A program made the position numbers and the translations under genes. From contig JABIPG010000030.1 in NCBI GenBank assembly GCA_018698795.1, positions 1-64,000 of the forward strand: a stretch of 64,000 nucleotides of DNA, given 5' to 3'. The notes below the pieces were generated by a model that worked only from the letters and a program-made list of their open reading frames with translations, was not told the origin of the DNA and searched no databases. Below are positions 1 through 9,660 of this stretch, one piece after another. Source of the DNA: Rhodospirillaceae bacterium (GTDB lineage Bacteria > Pseudomonadota > Alphaproteobacteria > Rhodospirillales > Casp-alpha2). Within the stretch, counting starts at the first letter, position 1, and each line of letters begins with the position of its first letter.

Positions 1-2
1 AG

Positions 3-3000
3 ATGTTTACCGAAAACCGTATCGGTTTCGATATCGCCGACGAGCTCACCGACGCCGACCTCAAGGAATTGGGCGTCGCCCAACTGGGCGAACGCAAACG
101 ATTGCTGAAGGCGATCCGTGAACGCGGCGCGGAACGTGGTGAACCGGAAGGCGAGCGCCGACAGGTGACGGTGCTGTTCGCCGATATTGCCGGTTATACG
201 TCGCTTTCGTCGCGCCTTGACCCGGAGGAAATCCACTCTCTTTTGAATGCCTATTTCGAGGCTGCGGACGGTGCTGTGCACGACCACGGTGGCACCATCG
301 ACAAGCATATCGGTGATGCGGTGATGGCGATTTTCGGTGCGCCTGTGGCGCATACGGATGATCCGCTACGCGCAGTGCTGGCGGCCATGGAAATTCATAC
401 GCGTATCGCCCAATTGGACACGCCGCTTGATCGTCCCTTGTCCGTACACATCGGGATCGCATCGGGCGAGGTGGTGGCCAGCGGCACCGGCAGCGGCACC
501 TATCAGGAATACACCGTCATCGGATCGAGCGTGAACCTGGCGTCGCGCCTTGATGGATTGGCCGATGCCGGCGAGACCTACGTCAACGACGATGTCTACC
601 GGGCCGTTGCCGACGAGATCGAAGGTCGCTCAGTCGGCGACGTGGCGGTCAAGGGATTCGATGATCCGGTCTCGGTTTGGGCCATAGAGGGCCGACGCCG
701 GGGAGAAGTGGAAGACGGCACGGTTCTGGTTGGCCGGGACGCCGAATGCGCAAGCTTCGCCCGTGCGGTTGAAACTGCCCGTACGAAGCGCGAAGGCCGG
801 ATCTTTTATTTGCGCGGCGAGCCCGGGATTGGGAAGTCGTGCTTGGCTGAAGCGTTCCGTCGCGAAGCTCAATCGCAAGGTTTTGCCAGCTATGAAGCGA
901 TGATCCTGGATTTCGGCGCGGCAACCGGGCGCCAGGCGCTGCGGTCTATCGCCGCTGGTTTGGCCGGGCCGGCGCACGATGATAGCGATCTTGCGCCGGA
1001 GCGCGCGGCGCATCTTCGTGCGCTCTTGGATCTGCCGTTTTCGCCGAAATTGCGCGTGCTGTACGACGCCATGGACAACGACACCCGCGACCAGGGACGG
1101 CGGCGCGCGCTTGCGCGATTGGTCGGTGATGCGGCTAGCAGGCAGCCGATATTGATCTATATCGACAATCTGTATTGGGCCGACCCGGTGACGCTTTCCG
1201 ACATTGCGGTATTGCTCGATACCGCGTGCAATCATCCGGTCATGTTTTTGCTGACGTCACGCCACGACGGCGATCCCATGGGGCGGCTCACAGGGGGACG
1301 GCTCACAGGGGGACGGCTCACAGGGGGACGGCTCACAGGGGGGCGGCTCTCGGGCGGGTTTTCAGGTAGCCAAGATTGGCAATCGCGGTGTGAGGTTCTT
1401 GATCTGTCGCCTTTGGCCCGGGCCGAGGGACAAGACATGGCGGCGGCATACGGCCTAACGGACCCGGACTTGGTGGCGCGGTGTTTGGAGCGTGCTGGTG
1501 GCAACCCGCTGTTCTTGGAGCAGATTTTTCACGCTGCCAAAGTCGGCGATGGCGAGGCGTTGCCGGGCAGCGTGCAAAGCGTCGTGCTGACCCGCATGGA
1601 TGCGCTCGAGGCGACCGACCGCGGCGCATTGCAAGCGGCGTCGGTCATGGGGCAGCGTTTTGGTCTGGATGACCTGCGCACCCTGATCGACCGCCCGGAC
1701 TACGATTGCCGCGCTTTGATGGAGCACGGTCTGGTGCGTCCCGATGGCGATCAAATGCTGTTTTCCCACGCACTGGTGGCCGATGGCATATACGGCTCGC
1801 TGCTTGCCGGCCGGCGCAGTGCGCTACATTTGAAGGCAGCGGCCAATTTCGCGGGGCGCAATCTGGCGCTGCATGCGGAACACCTGGATCGGGGTGGAGC
1901 GGCGGAAGCCGTGCAGGCCTATATCGCGGCATCGCGCGCCGAAACCGAAAACTACCGTTACCAGCGCGCTTTGCCGTTCATCGAGCGCGGCATCGAATTG
2001 GCAGCCACCGGTGAACGGGCCGAATTGCATGGCGAGAAGGGCGATTTGCTTATCCTTCTGGGCCAACCCGAAGATGCGATCCTGACATTCGGCGAGGTGG
2101 CGGAGATGGCGCAAGATCGGGCCGGACAGGTGCGCGCCCAGATCGGCATCGCCGCCGCCGCACGTATGCTCGGCAAGGTGGACGACGGTATGGCTGCATT
2201 AGATGCGGCGGAAGCTGCTGGCGAAGACGAGATCATGGATAGCGCCCGCTCGCAGATACATTACTTCAGGGGCACTTTCTTGTTCATTCTAGGTGACGTT
2301 GCGGCGGGCGTCGCCGAACAGGAACGCGCCATTGCCCATGGAGAAAAGGCGAACGAGCCGGAATGGATTGCGCGCGGCCTAAGCGGGCTTGGCGATGCAC
2401 AATATGCCGAGGGCCGCATGCCTACCGCTCGGGCCAGCTTCGAGCGCTGCATGGAGATTTGCGAAACGGAGGGCTTTGGCCAAATAGCGGTCGCCAACCG
2501 CTATATGGTGCTCAACATGCACCGCTATCTAAACGATTTTCATCGCGCCCTGGATGGATTTCCGGCAGCCATCGAAACTGCCGAGCAAGTCGGCAATCTG
2601 CGGGCCGAAATGCTGGCCCGGCTTTTATATGGCGAGATGCTTACGGACGCCGGTCAATGCGATGGGGCACTCGAAAACCTGGAGCGCGCGCTGGAGATCA
2701 TTCGCGGTTTCGGCAACCGCCGTATGGAAGCCTATATCCTGAACCACAAGGCCCGTGCCGTTGCCCGAAATGGCGATGCCCCCGCAGGCAGGCAGATCAT
2801 CGACCAAGCCTGGAGTCTAAGCCGAGAGACCGATACGGCCTTTATCGGCGCGCGCATATGCGGCACCCGGGCATTTCTTGCCGGCAGCGATGCCGACCGC
2901 GCCAAGGCTTTGGCGGATGGCGAGGAAATCCTCGCGGGCGGGGTGCTGTTTCATAATGTCATGTGGTTTTTGCGCGACGCGATTGAGGCTAGCCTGCAAG

Positions 3001-3191
3001 GGGGGAACTGGGATCTCGCAGCGGATTATGCGGAGCGCCTGGAAGAGTTGACGGCGGCGGAACCGATACCTTGGTGCGATGTGTTCATTGAGCGCGGCCG
3101 GGTATTGGTGGCTCAAGGCCGCGGCGAAGACACGGCCGAGCGGCGGGCCGCAATCGACGCGTATATCCGCGACATTGGGTTCAGGTTCTGA
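3..3191 (+). CDS. Adenylate/guanylate cyclase with N-terminal SAM-like domain, AAA/NACHT-like ATPase and TPR repeats (5' end probably upstream of window)
   Basis: ORF with class III cyclase motifs (VTVLFADIAGYTSLSSRLDPEE, GGTIDKHIGDAVMAIFG), Walker A-like LRGEPGIGKS and a TPR-like C-terminus. SAM-like residues begin immediately at the window edge. Confidence 0.85.
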   Translation: MFTENRIGFDIADELTDADLKELGVAQLGERKRLLKAIRERGAERGEPEGERRQVTVLFADIAGYTSLSSRLDPEEIHSLLNAYFEAADGAVHDHGGTIDKHIGDAVMAIFGAPVAHTDDPLRAVLAAMEIHTRIAQLDTPLDRPLSVHIGIASGEVVASGTGSGTYQEYTVIGSSVNLASRLDGLADAGETYVNDDVYRAVADEIEGRSVGDVAVKGFDDPVSVWAIEGRRRGEVEDGTVLVGRDAECASFARAVETARTKREGRIFYLRGEPGIGKSCLAEAFRREAQSQGFASYEAMILDFGAATGRQALRSIAAGLAGPAHDDSDLAPERAAHLRALLDLPFSPKLRVLYDAMDNDTRDQGRRRALARLVGDAASRQPILIYIDNLYWADPVTLSDIAVLLDTACNHPVMFLLTSRHDGDPMGRLTGGRLTGGRLTGGRLTGGRLSGGFSGSQDWQSRCEVLDLSPLARAEGQDMAAAYGLTDPDLVARCLERAGGNPLFLEQIFHAAKVGDGEALPGSVQSVVLTRMDALEATDRGALQAASVMGQRFGLDDLRTLIDRPDYDCRALMEHGLVRPDGDQMLFSHALVADGIYGSLLAGRRSALHLKAAANFAGRNLALHAEHLDRGGAAEAVQAYIAASRAETENYRYQRALPFIERGIELAATGERAELHGEKGDLLILLGQPEDAILTFGEVAEMAQDRAGQVRAQIGIAAAARMLGKVDDGMAALDAAEAAGEDEIMDSARSQIHYFRGTFLFILGDVAAGVAEQERAIAHGEKANEPEWIARGLSGLGDAQYAEGRMPTARASFERCMEICETEGFGQIAVANRYMVLNMHRYLNDFHRALDGFPAAIETAEQVGNLRAEMLARLLYGEMLTDAGQCDGALENLERALEIIRGFGNRRMEAYILNHKARAVARNGDAPAGRQIIDQAWSLSRETDTAFIGARICGTRAFLAGSDADRAKALADGEEILAGGVLFHNVMWFLRDAIEASLQGGNWDLAADYAERLEELTAAEPIPWCDVFIERGRVLVAQGRGEDTAERRAAIDAYIRDIGFRF
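1281..1355 (+). repeat. 15-bp in-frame tandem repeat (GGACGGCTCACAGGG, 4 near-perfect units plus 1 degenerate) encoding GGRLT repeats
   Basis: Direct reading: GGGCGGCTCACAGGG / GGACGGCTCACAGGG x3 / GGGCGGCTCTCGGGC. Confidence 0.95.
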
Positions 3192-3618
3192 GTTCTTTCC
3201 AAAGGTCGTCACCGATATTGTGGTCGTTGAGAATTTGCCCGACCAGCGAGCGCATCAGATCACGCACCGAGACGATGCCGACCACTTCCTGGTCGCGCTT
3301 GACCACAAGATGGCGCGTGTTGTTGTCGCGCATGGCGAACAACGCATTCAGCGCCGTATCATCGAGGCCGATGGTCAGCGGATTGGGCGTCATGATATGG
3401 AGCAACAAGGTCTCGGCGGGGGACATGCCAAGTGCTACGACACGTTCAACGATGTCGTGGTCGGTGACAATGCCATAGGTCTCGCCCCCGTCGCTGACCA
3501 GTGCCGCGCCGACACGGCGTTCCACCATGGCCTGGGCTGCGTCGACGACGCTGTCTTCGCCATGTAGTTTGAGCAACTGCTGCTCACCGATGATTTGTCT
3601 GATCGTACGTTCCAACAT
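3181..3618 (-). CDS. CBS domain-containing protein
   Basis: 145-aa ORF with two CBS-like repeats (GIVTDHDIVERVVALG, GIVSVRDLMRSLVGQ). Confidence 0.85.
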   Translation of the reverse strand: MLERTIRQIIGEQQLLKLHGEDSVVDAAQAMVERRVGAALVSDGGETYGIVTDHDIVERVVALGMSPAETLLLHIMTPNPLTIGLDDTALNALFAMRDNNTRHLVVKRDQEVVGIVSVRDLMRSLVGQILNDHNIGDDLWKELRT

Positions 3619-3691
3619 GGCTTGGTCCTCCTTTCCGGAGTGATTGTTTTCAACCTCTGAACTAACCCTAGACCAAACATTTTCAGGCGGC

Positions 3692-3707
3692 TTTGACAGA
3701 GGTCAAA
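3692..3707. promoter_or_regulatory. FNR/FixK-like inverted repeat TTTGAC-AGAG-GTCAAA
   Basis: Perfect 6-bp arms with 4-bp spacer in the divergent intergenic region about 80 bp upstream of the CBS gene start. Resembles TTGAY-N4-RTCAA. Confidence 0.5.
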
Positions 3708-3790
3708 ACAAGTGCGCCAAGATGTGTGCTGTGATCTTTTGCGTTTTTGGGGGCTTGGTGTAAAAGGCTTCTATAGGGAGGACGCTGGCT

Positions 3791-4675
3791 TTGACTTACG
3801 ATTTGCAACCGCTGGCGCCGGGTTTCGGCGCAGAAATTTCGGGTATTGATCTCGGCGCCGATGCAGGCGGCAATGTGGCCGGCGATTTGGCCGGAGAATT
3901 GGTCAATGTGTGGCGCGATGCCGGCGGCATGCTGGTGATCCACGACCAGGATTTAACCTCCGAACAACATATTGCCTTTTCCCGCCACTTCGGCCCGCTG
4001 TTCGGCGATCCCAATGAAGTGCCGCTGCAAGATACCGTCAGCCGCTATATCCACCCGGACTTCCCCGAAATCTATCGGGTTTCCAACCAAGTGGACGCCG
4101 ATGGCGAGCCGCGCGGGCGCAAGGGTGCTGGCACCTATTGGCATTCAGATGTCAGCTTCCGCGACCAACCGGCGCAGGCTTCCATTTTGCATGGCAAGCA
4201 AGTCCCGCGCACCGGCGGCGACACCATTTTCGCCAACCAAGCCGCAGCCTATGAGGCGCTCAGCGACGCGATGAAAACATTACTCGCCCCGTTGCACGCC
4301 TGGCACGATTTCGAAGTGGCGGCCCGCACCCAATACGCCAAGCCGGTTGTCGTCGAAGGCGATATGGCCGGCGCCAACCGCGCCCTGCATCCGATCGTCC
4401 GCACGCACCCCGAAACAGGACGCAAAAGCCTGTTCGTCAACCCGGGCTTTACGTCGCACATCGATGGGTTCGCCGCCGATGAAAGTGCCGCAATTTTGGG
4501 GTTTTTGTATGATTATTGCATCCGTCCCGAATTTCTCTACCGCCACCGCTGGCGCGAGAAGGACCTGGTAATCTGGGATAACCGGGCCATCATGCACTTC
4601 GCTGTCATGAACTACACCGACGACGAGCCGCGCTATATGGAACGCTGCACCGTCATCGGCGAACAACCGGTCTAG
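3791..4675 (+). CDS. TauD/TfdA-family Fe(II)/2-oxoglutarate dioxygenase
   Basis: TTG start after GGAGG. Motifs WHSDVSF and HPIVRTHPETGRKSLFVN, C-terminal WDNRAIMHFAVMNY. Confidence 0.85.
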   Translation: MTYDLQPLAPGFGAEISGIDLGADAGGNVAGDLAGELVNVWRDAGGMLVIHDQDLTSEQHIAFSRHFGPLFGDPNEVPLQDTVSRYIHPDFPEIYRVSNQVDADGEPRGRKGAGTYWHSDVSFRDQPAQASILHGKQVPRTGGDTIFANQAAAYEALSDAMKTLLAPLHAWHDFEVAARTQYAKPVVVEGDMAGANRALHPIVRTHPETGRKSLFVNPGFTSHIDGFAADESAAILGFLYDYCIRPEFLYRHRWREKDLVIWDNRAIMHFAVMNYTDDEPRYMERCTVIGEQPV

Positions 4676-4692
4676 GCAGTCTAGGAGCTACA

Positions 4693-5475
4693 GTGACCCA
4701 GGCTGACGTCCCGCTGATCCAAGTGAACGGTCTCGAGAAACGTTTTGGCGCCAATCACGCGCTTAAAGGTATCGACTTGAGCGTCGCTAAGGGTGATGCC
4801 TTGGTGCTGATTGGCGGCTCCGGCGCAGGCAAGACGTTGATCTTGAAATGCATCATGGGGCTGATCCCCCATAGTGTTGGCACCATCACCTTCGAAGGCG
4901 ATGATGTGGATCGTTTCAGCAGCGCCGAACGTCGGCGGTTTCTCGATCATTTCGGCATGACATTTCAGAAATCGGGCCTATTTGACAGCATGCCCGTTTG
5001 GCAAAATGTTTCCTTTCGGCTGTTGCAAGACGGCGTTATGACAGGGACCCAGGCCCGGGAGCACGCTATCGACAGGCTGGCGGCGGTTGGCCTGGATGCA
5101 CCGACCGCCGATCTGTATCCGGCTGAACTTTCCGGCGGTATGCAAAAACGCGTCGGCTTGGCTCGCGCCATTGCCAATGATCCTGATATCCTGTTTTTGG
5201 ATGAGCCCACCGCAGGGCTTGATCCGATCATGACCAATGTCATCAACGAGTTGATCCTCGATATTGTCGAACGCCTGGGCGCGACGGTGGTGTCGATTAC
5301 GTCCGACATGTCGAGCCTGCCGGCGATTTCGAAACGCGTCGCCATGGTGCACGACGGGCGCATCATCTGGGAAGGTCCAACCGCCGAGGTGAACGAATGC
5401 GATAACCCCTATGTGGATCAATTCGTCCACAGCCGCGCCGAAGGCCCCATCGAGATGGCGGTAAGGGCGCTTTGA
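4693..5475 (+). CDS. ABC transporter ATP-binding protein, MlaF-like
   Basis: Walker A GGSGAGKT, signature LSGGMQKRVGLARA, Walker B ILFLDEPTAGLDP. GTG start after AGGAG. Confidence 0.85.
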   Translation: MTQADVPLIQVNGLEKRFGANHALKGIDLSVAKGDALVLIGGSGAGKTLILKCIMGLIPHSVGTITFEGDDVDRFSSAERRRFLDHFGMTFQKSGLFDSMPVWQNVSFRLLQDGVMTGTQAREHAIDRLAAVGLDAPTADLYPAELSGGMQKRVGLARAIANDPDILFLDEPTAGLDPIMTNVINELILDIVERLGATVVSITSDMSSLPAISKRVAMVHDGRIIWEGPTAEVNECDNPYVDQFVHSRAEGPIEMAVRAL

Positions 5476-5524
5476 TTTTCCGAAAACACCGCTGCGGTGC
5501 CACCGCTGTGCGACAGGAGTTCCT

Positions 5525-6535
5525 ATGACGGATATTGTCTTGACCCTCAAAGAGGTTCGCCGGCTCGCCTATGACAGCTTGCTGGCGAACGGTTGCGATC
5601 AGGCCAACGCCGAGGCCACCGCCGATAACATCACCATGGCCGAGCGCGACGGCTATCAATCGCACGGTCTGTTCCGGCTGCCGTCGTTCGTGGTTTCTCT
5701 TAAAAACGGCAAGCTCAATGGCAAGGCTGTGCCGAAAATCGATACCCTGGCGCCCGGCGTTATCCGCGTGAATGGCGACAACGGCATTGCCGCCTTGGCG
5801 CAGCAGCGCAGCCGCAAGGCTTTGATCAACCGTGCCCGCGAGCAAGGTGTCGCCATCGCGGCGTTGACCGATATCTTTCATATGGCGGCGTTGTGGCCCG
5901 ACGTGGAGCCGCTGGCCGAGCAGGGGCTTTGCGCCATCGCCATGACGGCGTCGCGCCGCTTCGTGGCGCCGGCGGGGGGCTCGAAATCGCTGTTCGGCAC
6001 CAACCCGTTGGCGTTTGCCTGGCCACGCAAAGACGCGCCGCCCATGGTGTTTGACCAAGCCGTCTCGGTGATGGCCAGGGGTGAAGTGCAGATTGCGGCG
6101 CGTGATGGGCATGTCTTGCCAGAGGGCGTCGGGCTGGACAGTGACGGCAACCCGAGTACCGACCCGCAAGCGGTGCTTGAAGGTGTGCTGTTGCCGTTTG
6201 GTGGCTACAAGGGCTCATCCATCGCACTGATGATAGAAATGCTGGTCGCGGGCCTCATCGGGCAACCGTTCAGCCCGGAAATCTCGGCGGCCAGCAACGG
6301 TGACGGCGGGCCCGAGCGCGGAGGACAAATTATCATCGCGCTGGACCCGGACCGTTTCGGCGACAAGGAAGGGTGGCGTGAGCATTGCGAAACTTTTTTC
6401 GCCGAGATGCTCAGCCAAGACGGGGTGCGCCTGCCCGGAGATCGCCGCCACGCACGGCGCGAAGCTGCATTGGTTGAGGGTGTCCGTATACCGGAAAGCC
6501 TGCACCGTGATATCCTGGAATTGTCTGGCGCCTGA
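5525..6535 (+). CDS. Ldh family (malate/L-lactate dehydrogenase type) oxidoreductase
   Basis: Family-typical N-terminus (AEATADNITMAERDGYQSHGLFRLPSFV) and GGYKGSSIALMIEML. Confidence 0.8.
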   Translation: MTDIVLTLKEVRRLAYDSLLANGCDQANAEATADNITMAERDGYQSHGLFRLPSFVVSLKNGKLNGKAVPKIDTLAPGVIRVNGDNGIAALAQQRSRKALINRAREQGVAIAALTDIFHMAALWPDVEPLAEQGLCAIAMTASRRFVAPAGGSKSLFGTNPLAFAWPRKDAPPMVFDQAVSVMARGEVQIAARDGHVLPEGVGLDSDGNPSTDPQAVLEGVLLPFGGYKGSSIALMIEMLVAGLIGQPFSPEISAASNGDGGPERGGQIIIALDPDRFGDKEGWREHCETFFAEMLSQDGVRLPGDRRHARREAALVEGVRIPESLHRDILELSGA

Positions 6536-6580
6536 CGGTGGCGCGCGCTATCCATGCGCGCGCTGAAACCCGAATAACGG

Positions 6581-7843
6581 ATGCGCGCCATGATCAAGAT
6601 CGAAAACCCCTCGCTGCCGAAGGAAAAAATCAAGTTTTTGCTGCTGGAGGGCATTTCCGAGACCGCTGTCGCCAGCCTGAACAAAGCTGGCTATGGCAAC
6701 GTCGAGCGACTGACGACGGCCCTGGATGGCGATGATCTGGTGGCCGCTCTTGACGGTGTGCGCGTGCTGGGTATCCGCTCACGCACCCAAATGACAGAAG
6801 AGATCATTGCCGCCGCGAATAGCCTGATGGCGGTCGGGTGTTTTTCCGTCGGCACCAATCAGATCAACCTCGATGCGGCGCGGCTCAGGGGCATCCCTGT
6901 GTTCAACGCGCCGTTCTCAAATACCCGTTCTGTCGCGGAACTGACGATTGCCGAAATCATCATGCTGTTTCGCCGCACGTTCCCGCGCAGTGTCGGTGCG
7001 CATGAGGGCAAATGGGAAAAATCGGCTGCCGGCAGTAATGAAATTCGAGGCAAAACGCTGGGCATTGTCGGCTATGGCAACATCGGCAGCCAATTGGCGG
7101 TGCTGGCGGAAGCCATGGGCCTGCGGGTGATCTACTATGATCACACCGACAAGCTTCACCACGGCAACGTGGAGCCCGCGGCGAGCTTGGATGAGTTGCT
7201 GGCCAAAAGCGATGTCGTCACCCTGCACGTACCGCAAACACCCGCCACCGCCGGTATGATCGGCGCGCGCGAAATCGGGCTGATGAAAGAAGGCGCTTAC
7301 CTGATCAACAACTCGCGCGGCAACGTAGTCGATTTGGATGCCGCCGCTGCGTCGCTTGAATCGGGCCGTATGGCCGGCGCCGCGATTGATGTGTTTCCGA
7401 AAGAACCGTCATCGAACAAAGAGGTGTTCTCGTCGCCATTGCAGGGATTGGACAACGTTATCCTGACACCGCACGTGGGCGGCTCTACGTTGGAGGCGCA
7501 GGAGCGCATCGGCGAGGAAGTGGCGAAGAAGTTGGTGGAATATTCCGATGTGGGCTCGACCATCGGCGCGGTGAACTTTCCGCAGGTGCAATTGTCCCGC
7601 GGCCATGTGGGCACTCGGTTCATTCAGGTGCAGCAAAACCTGCCCGGCGAGTTGGGGCGTTTGAACGATGTCTTTGCCAGCCACGGCGTGAACATCGCCG
7701 GTCAACACTACGAGACCGACAACGATATCGGTTATGCTGTGCTGGATGCCGACGTGAATGTGACGGCGGCGGAAAAAGTGGTGGCGGATATCCGCGCGCT
7801 CGATGGCACCATCCGCGCCCGGCGGCTTACCGGCATCGGTTAA
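6581..7843 (+). CDS. serA: D-3-phosphoglycerate dehydrogenase with C-terminal ACT-like domain
   Basis: NAD-binding GIVGYGNIGSQ, LINNSRGNVVDLDA, LTPHVGGSTLEAQERIG, and an ACT-like tail. ATG at 6590 is an alternative start. Confidence 0.85.
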   Translation: MRAMIKIENPSLPKEKIKFLLLEGISETAVASLNKAGYGNVERLTTALDGDDLVAALDGVRVLGIRSRTQMTEEIIAAANSLMAVGCFSVGTNQINLDAARLRGIPVFNAPFSNTRSVAELTIAEIIMLFRRTFPRSVGAHEGKWEKSAAGSNEIRGKTLGIVGYGNIGSQLAVLAEAMGLRVIYYDHTDKLHHGNVEPAASLDELLAKSDVVTLHVPQTPATAGMIGAREIGLMKEGAYLINNSRGNVVDLDAAAASLESGRMAGAAIDVFPKEPSSNKEVFSSPLQGLDNVILTPHVGGSTLEAQERIGEEVAKKLVEYSDVGSTIGAVNFPQVQLSRGHVGTRFIQVQQNLPGELGRLNDVFASHGVNIAGQHYETDNDIGYAVLDADVNVTAAEKVVADIRALDGTIRARRLTGIG

Positions 7844-8629
7844 TTACCGGCCTTTCCAGACCGGCTTTCGTTTTTCGTTGAAGGCGCGCCGGGCTTCCAG
7901 GCTGTCTTCCGACCCAAACGCTTCCGAGACCACTTCGAGCGCGGCTTCCGGCACTTCTGAGAACGGCAGGTCTTCGACCGCGTACATGAACTCGCGAGTG
8001 ATTTTCAGGGTATAGGGCGACATAGCGGCAATCTCGGCGGCGAGTTTCATGGTTTCGGCGTGTAACTCAGCGCTTGGGACGGCGCGGGTGATCAGGCCCA
8101 AACGTTCAGCCTCCGAAGCGGTGATGGATTTTCCGGTGTAGATCAATTCGGCGGCCTTCATACGCCCGATGATACGTTGCAAAAACCACACATGCATGCC
8201 GGGCGGAATGCCGGCGTTGGGCACGCCCGGATAGCCGAATTTTGCATCTTCGGCAGCGATGATCATGTCGCAACCAAACGCCATCGTGCAGCCGCCTTCC
8301 TGGGCGAAGCCGTGCACCTTGGCGATCATCGGTTTTGTCATGGCGCGGCAGCGGTGCATTTGTTCAACGTAGAACATCCGCAGGAAATCTTCCATCGCCT
8401 GGGCGCCGAATTCCTTTGCGTGCTTCAGGTCCATGCCGCCCGACAGTCCCTTGCCCGCGCCGCTCAGCACGACGACACGTACGTCCGGGTCCGCGTCGGC
8501 GGTTTCGAGAGCCTGGAAATATTCGAGCGTCATGTCCTTGTGGACAAGGTTCAGCGGCGGTCGATCGAGGACAATTTCGGCGATGCCGTCGCTCACGGCA
8601 TAACGGATAAACTCAAAACTCTCTGTCAT
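7844..8629 (-). CDS. Enoyl-CoA hydratase/isomerase family protein
   Basis: Crotonase-like pattern (VVVLSGAGKGLSGGMDLKH, VHGFAQEGGCTMAFGCDMIIAAEDAKFGYPGVPNAG). Confidence 0.85.
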   Translation of the reverse strand: MTESFEFIRYAVSDGIAEIVLDRPPLNLVHKDMTLEYFQALETADADPDVRVVVLSGAGKGLSGGMDLKHAKEFGAQAMEDFLRMFYVEQMHRCRAMTKPMIAKVHGFAQEGGCTMAFGCDMIIAAEDAKFGYPGVPNAGIPPGMHVWFLQRIIGRMKAAELIYTGKSITASEAERLGLITRAVPSAELHAETMKLAAEIAAMSPYTLKITREFMYAVEDLPFSEVPEAALEVVSEAFGSEDSLEARRAFNEKRKPVWKGR

Positions 8630-8632
8630 GGC

Positions 8633-9634
8633 TCAGACGATCTGGTTGTAGAGGTCTGCCTCACCGCGCGACAGGCGGTCGAGGTTTTCGAGCAAAATAT
8701 CGATAACGTTTTCTTCGTAGCGGCGCGTTTCACCGGCTGTGTGCGGGGTCAGGACGATATTGTCCATGTCCCACAAGGGTGAGCCTTTATCCAAGGGTTC
8801 TTGCACCGTGGTGTCGATGCCGGCTCCCGCGATGACGCCCGATTGCAGGGCATGGATCAGCGCTGGCTCATCGACGCATCCTCCGCGCGCCACGTTGATC
8901 AATTGTGCGTCGGGGCGCATGGCTGCTAGGGCCGCCCCATCGATGATGTTGGCGGTCTCGTCCGTTAGCGGGCAGGTCAGCGCGACGAAATCTGCACGAC
9001 CCAGAAGGCCGGTGAACGCATCGGGCGTATGCGCCTCATCTACGATATCTTTGATGGCGGCGGTGTTGCGCCTGACCCCGATGACGGTCATCTCGAACGC
9101 CTTGGCCAGCCGCGCCAAGCGCGAGCCGATAGCACCCATGCCGAAGATCACGATGGTCTTGCCGGCCAACTCGTCCTCGCGGCGCGACAAATCCGAGATC
9201 ATGCCGCGCCAGTGCTTGGCGCGCTGGTTATCGCGGGCAAGATGGATCTTTCGCGAAAGCCCCAGAATCAACGCCATGGCGTGATCGCTGACGGCATTGA
9301 CGTTGACGCCGCTGGCGTTGGCGAAGCGCAAGTCTTTCGCCGTGATCGCATCGAGGTCGAATTGGTTGTAGCCCGCGCCGCACGCCTGAATGAACCGCAG
9401 ATTGGAACCGGCGTCGATATAACTGTTGTCCCAAAACCCTGTCACCACCATCACGTGGCCGTCGCCAATGCGCTTGGCCGTATCTTCTCGCGACCAGGTT
9501 TGAAAGCTTTGGATACCGGTATTTCGCGCCTCCAGGCAGGTGGCCAACTGATAGGCCGGATGGGCGAAATGGATAGTGAGTTGATCTTTGTTCGGAAAAT
9601 CGGTCAATGGGGCCTCCTGTGATTGGCTGAACAT
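8633..9634 (-). CDS. D-2-hydroxyacid dehydrogenase
   Basis: IFGMGAIGSRLARLAKAF Rossmann motif, INVARGGCVDEPAL, LTPHTAGET. Confidence 0.85.
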   Translation of the reverse strand: MFSQSQEAPLTDFPNKDQLTIHFAHPAYQLATCLEARNTGIQSFQTWSREDTAKRIGDGHVMVVTGFWDNSYIDAGSNLRFIQACGAGYNQFDLDAITAKDLRFANASGVNVNAVSDHAMALILGLSRKIHLARDNQRAKHWRGMISDLSRREDELAGKTIVIFGMGAIGSRLARLAKAFEMTVIGVRRNTAAIKDIVDEAHTPDAFTGLLGRADFVALTCPLTDETANIIDGAALAAMRPDAQLINVARGGCVDEPALIHALQSGVIAGAGIDTTVQEPLDKGSPLWDMDNIVLTPHTAGETRRYEENVIDILLENLDRLSRGEADLYNQIV

Positions 9635-9660
9635 TATGCTTCGTGCGCGCCGCCCACAAG

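Noticed and set aside
1281-1355. Possible CRISPR-like array
   Set aside because: Units are contiguous 15-mers without spacers, within a coding frame; no cas genes in the window.
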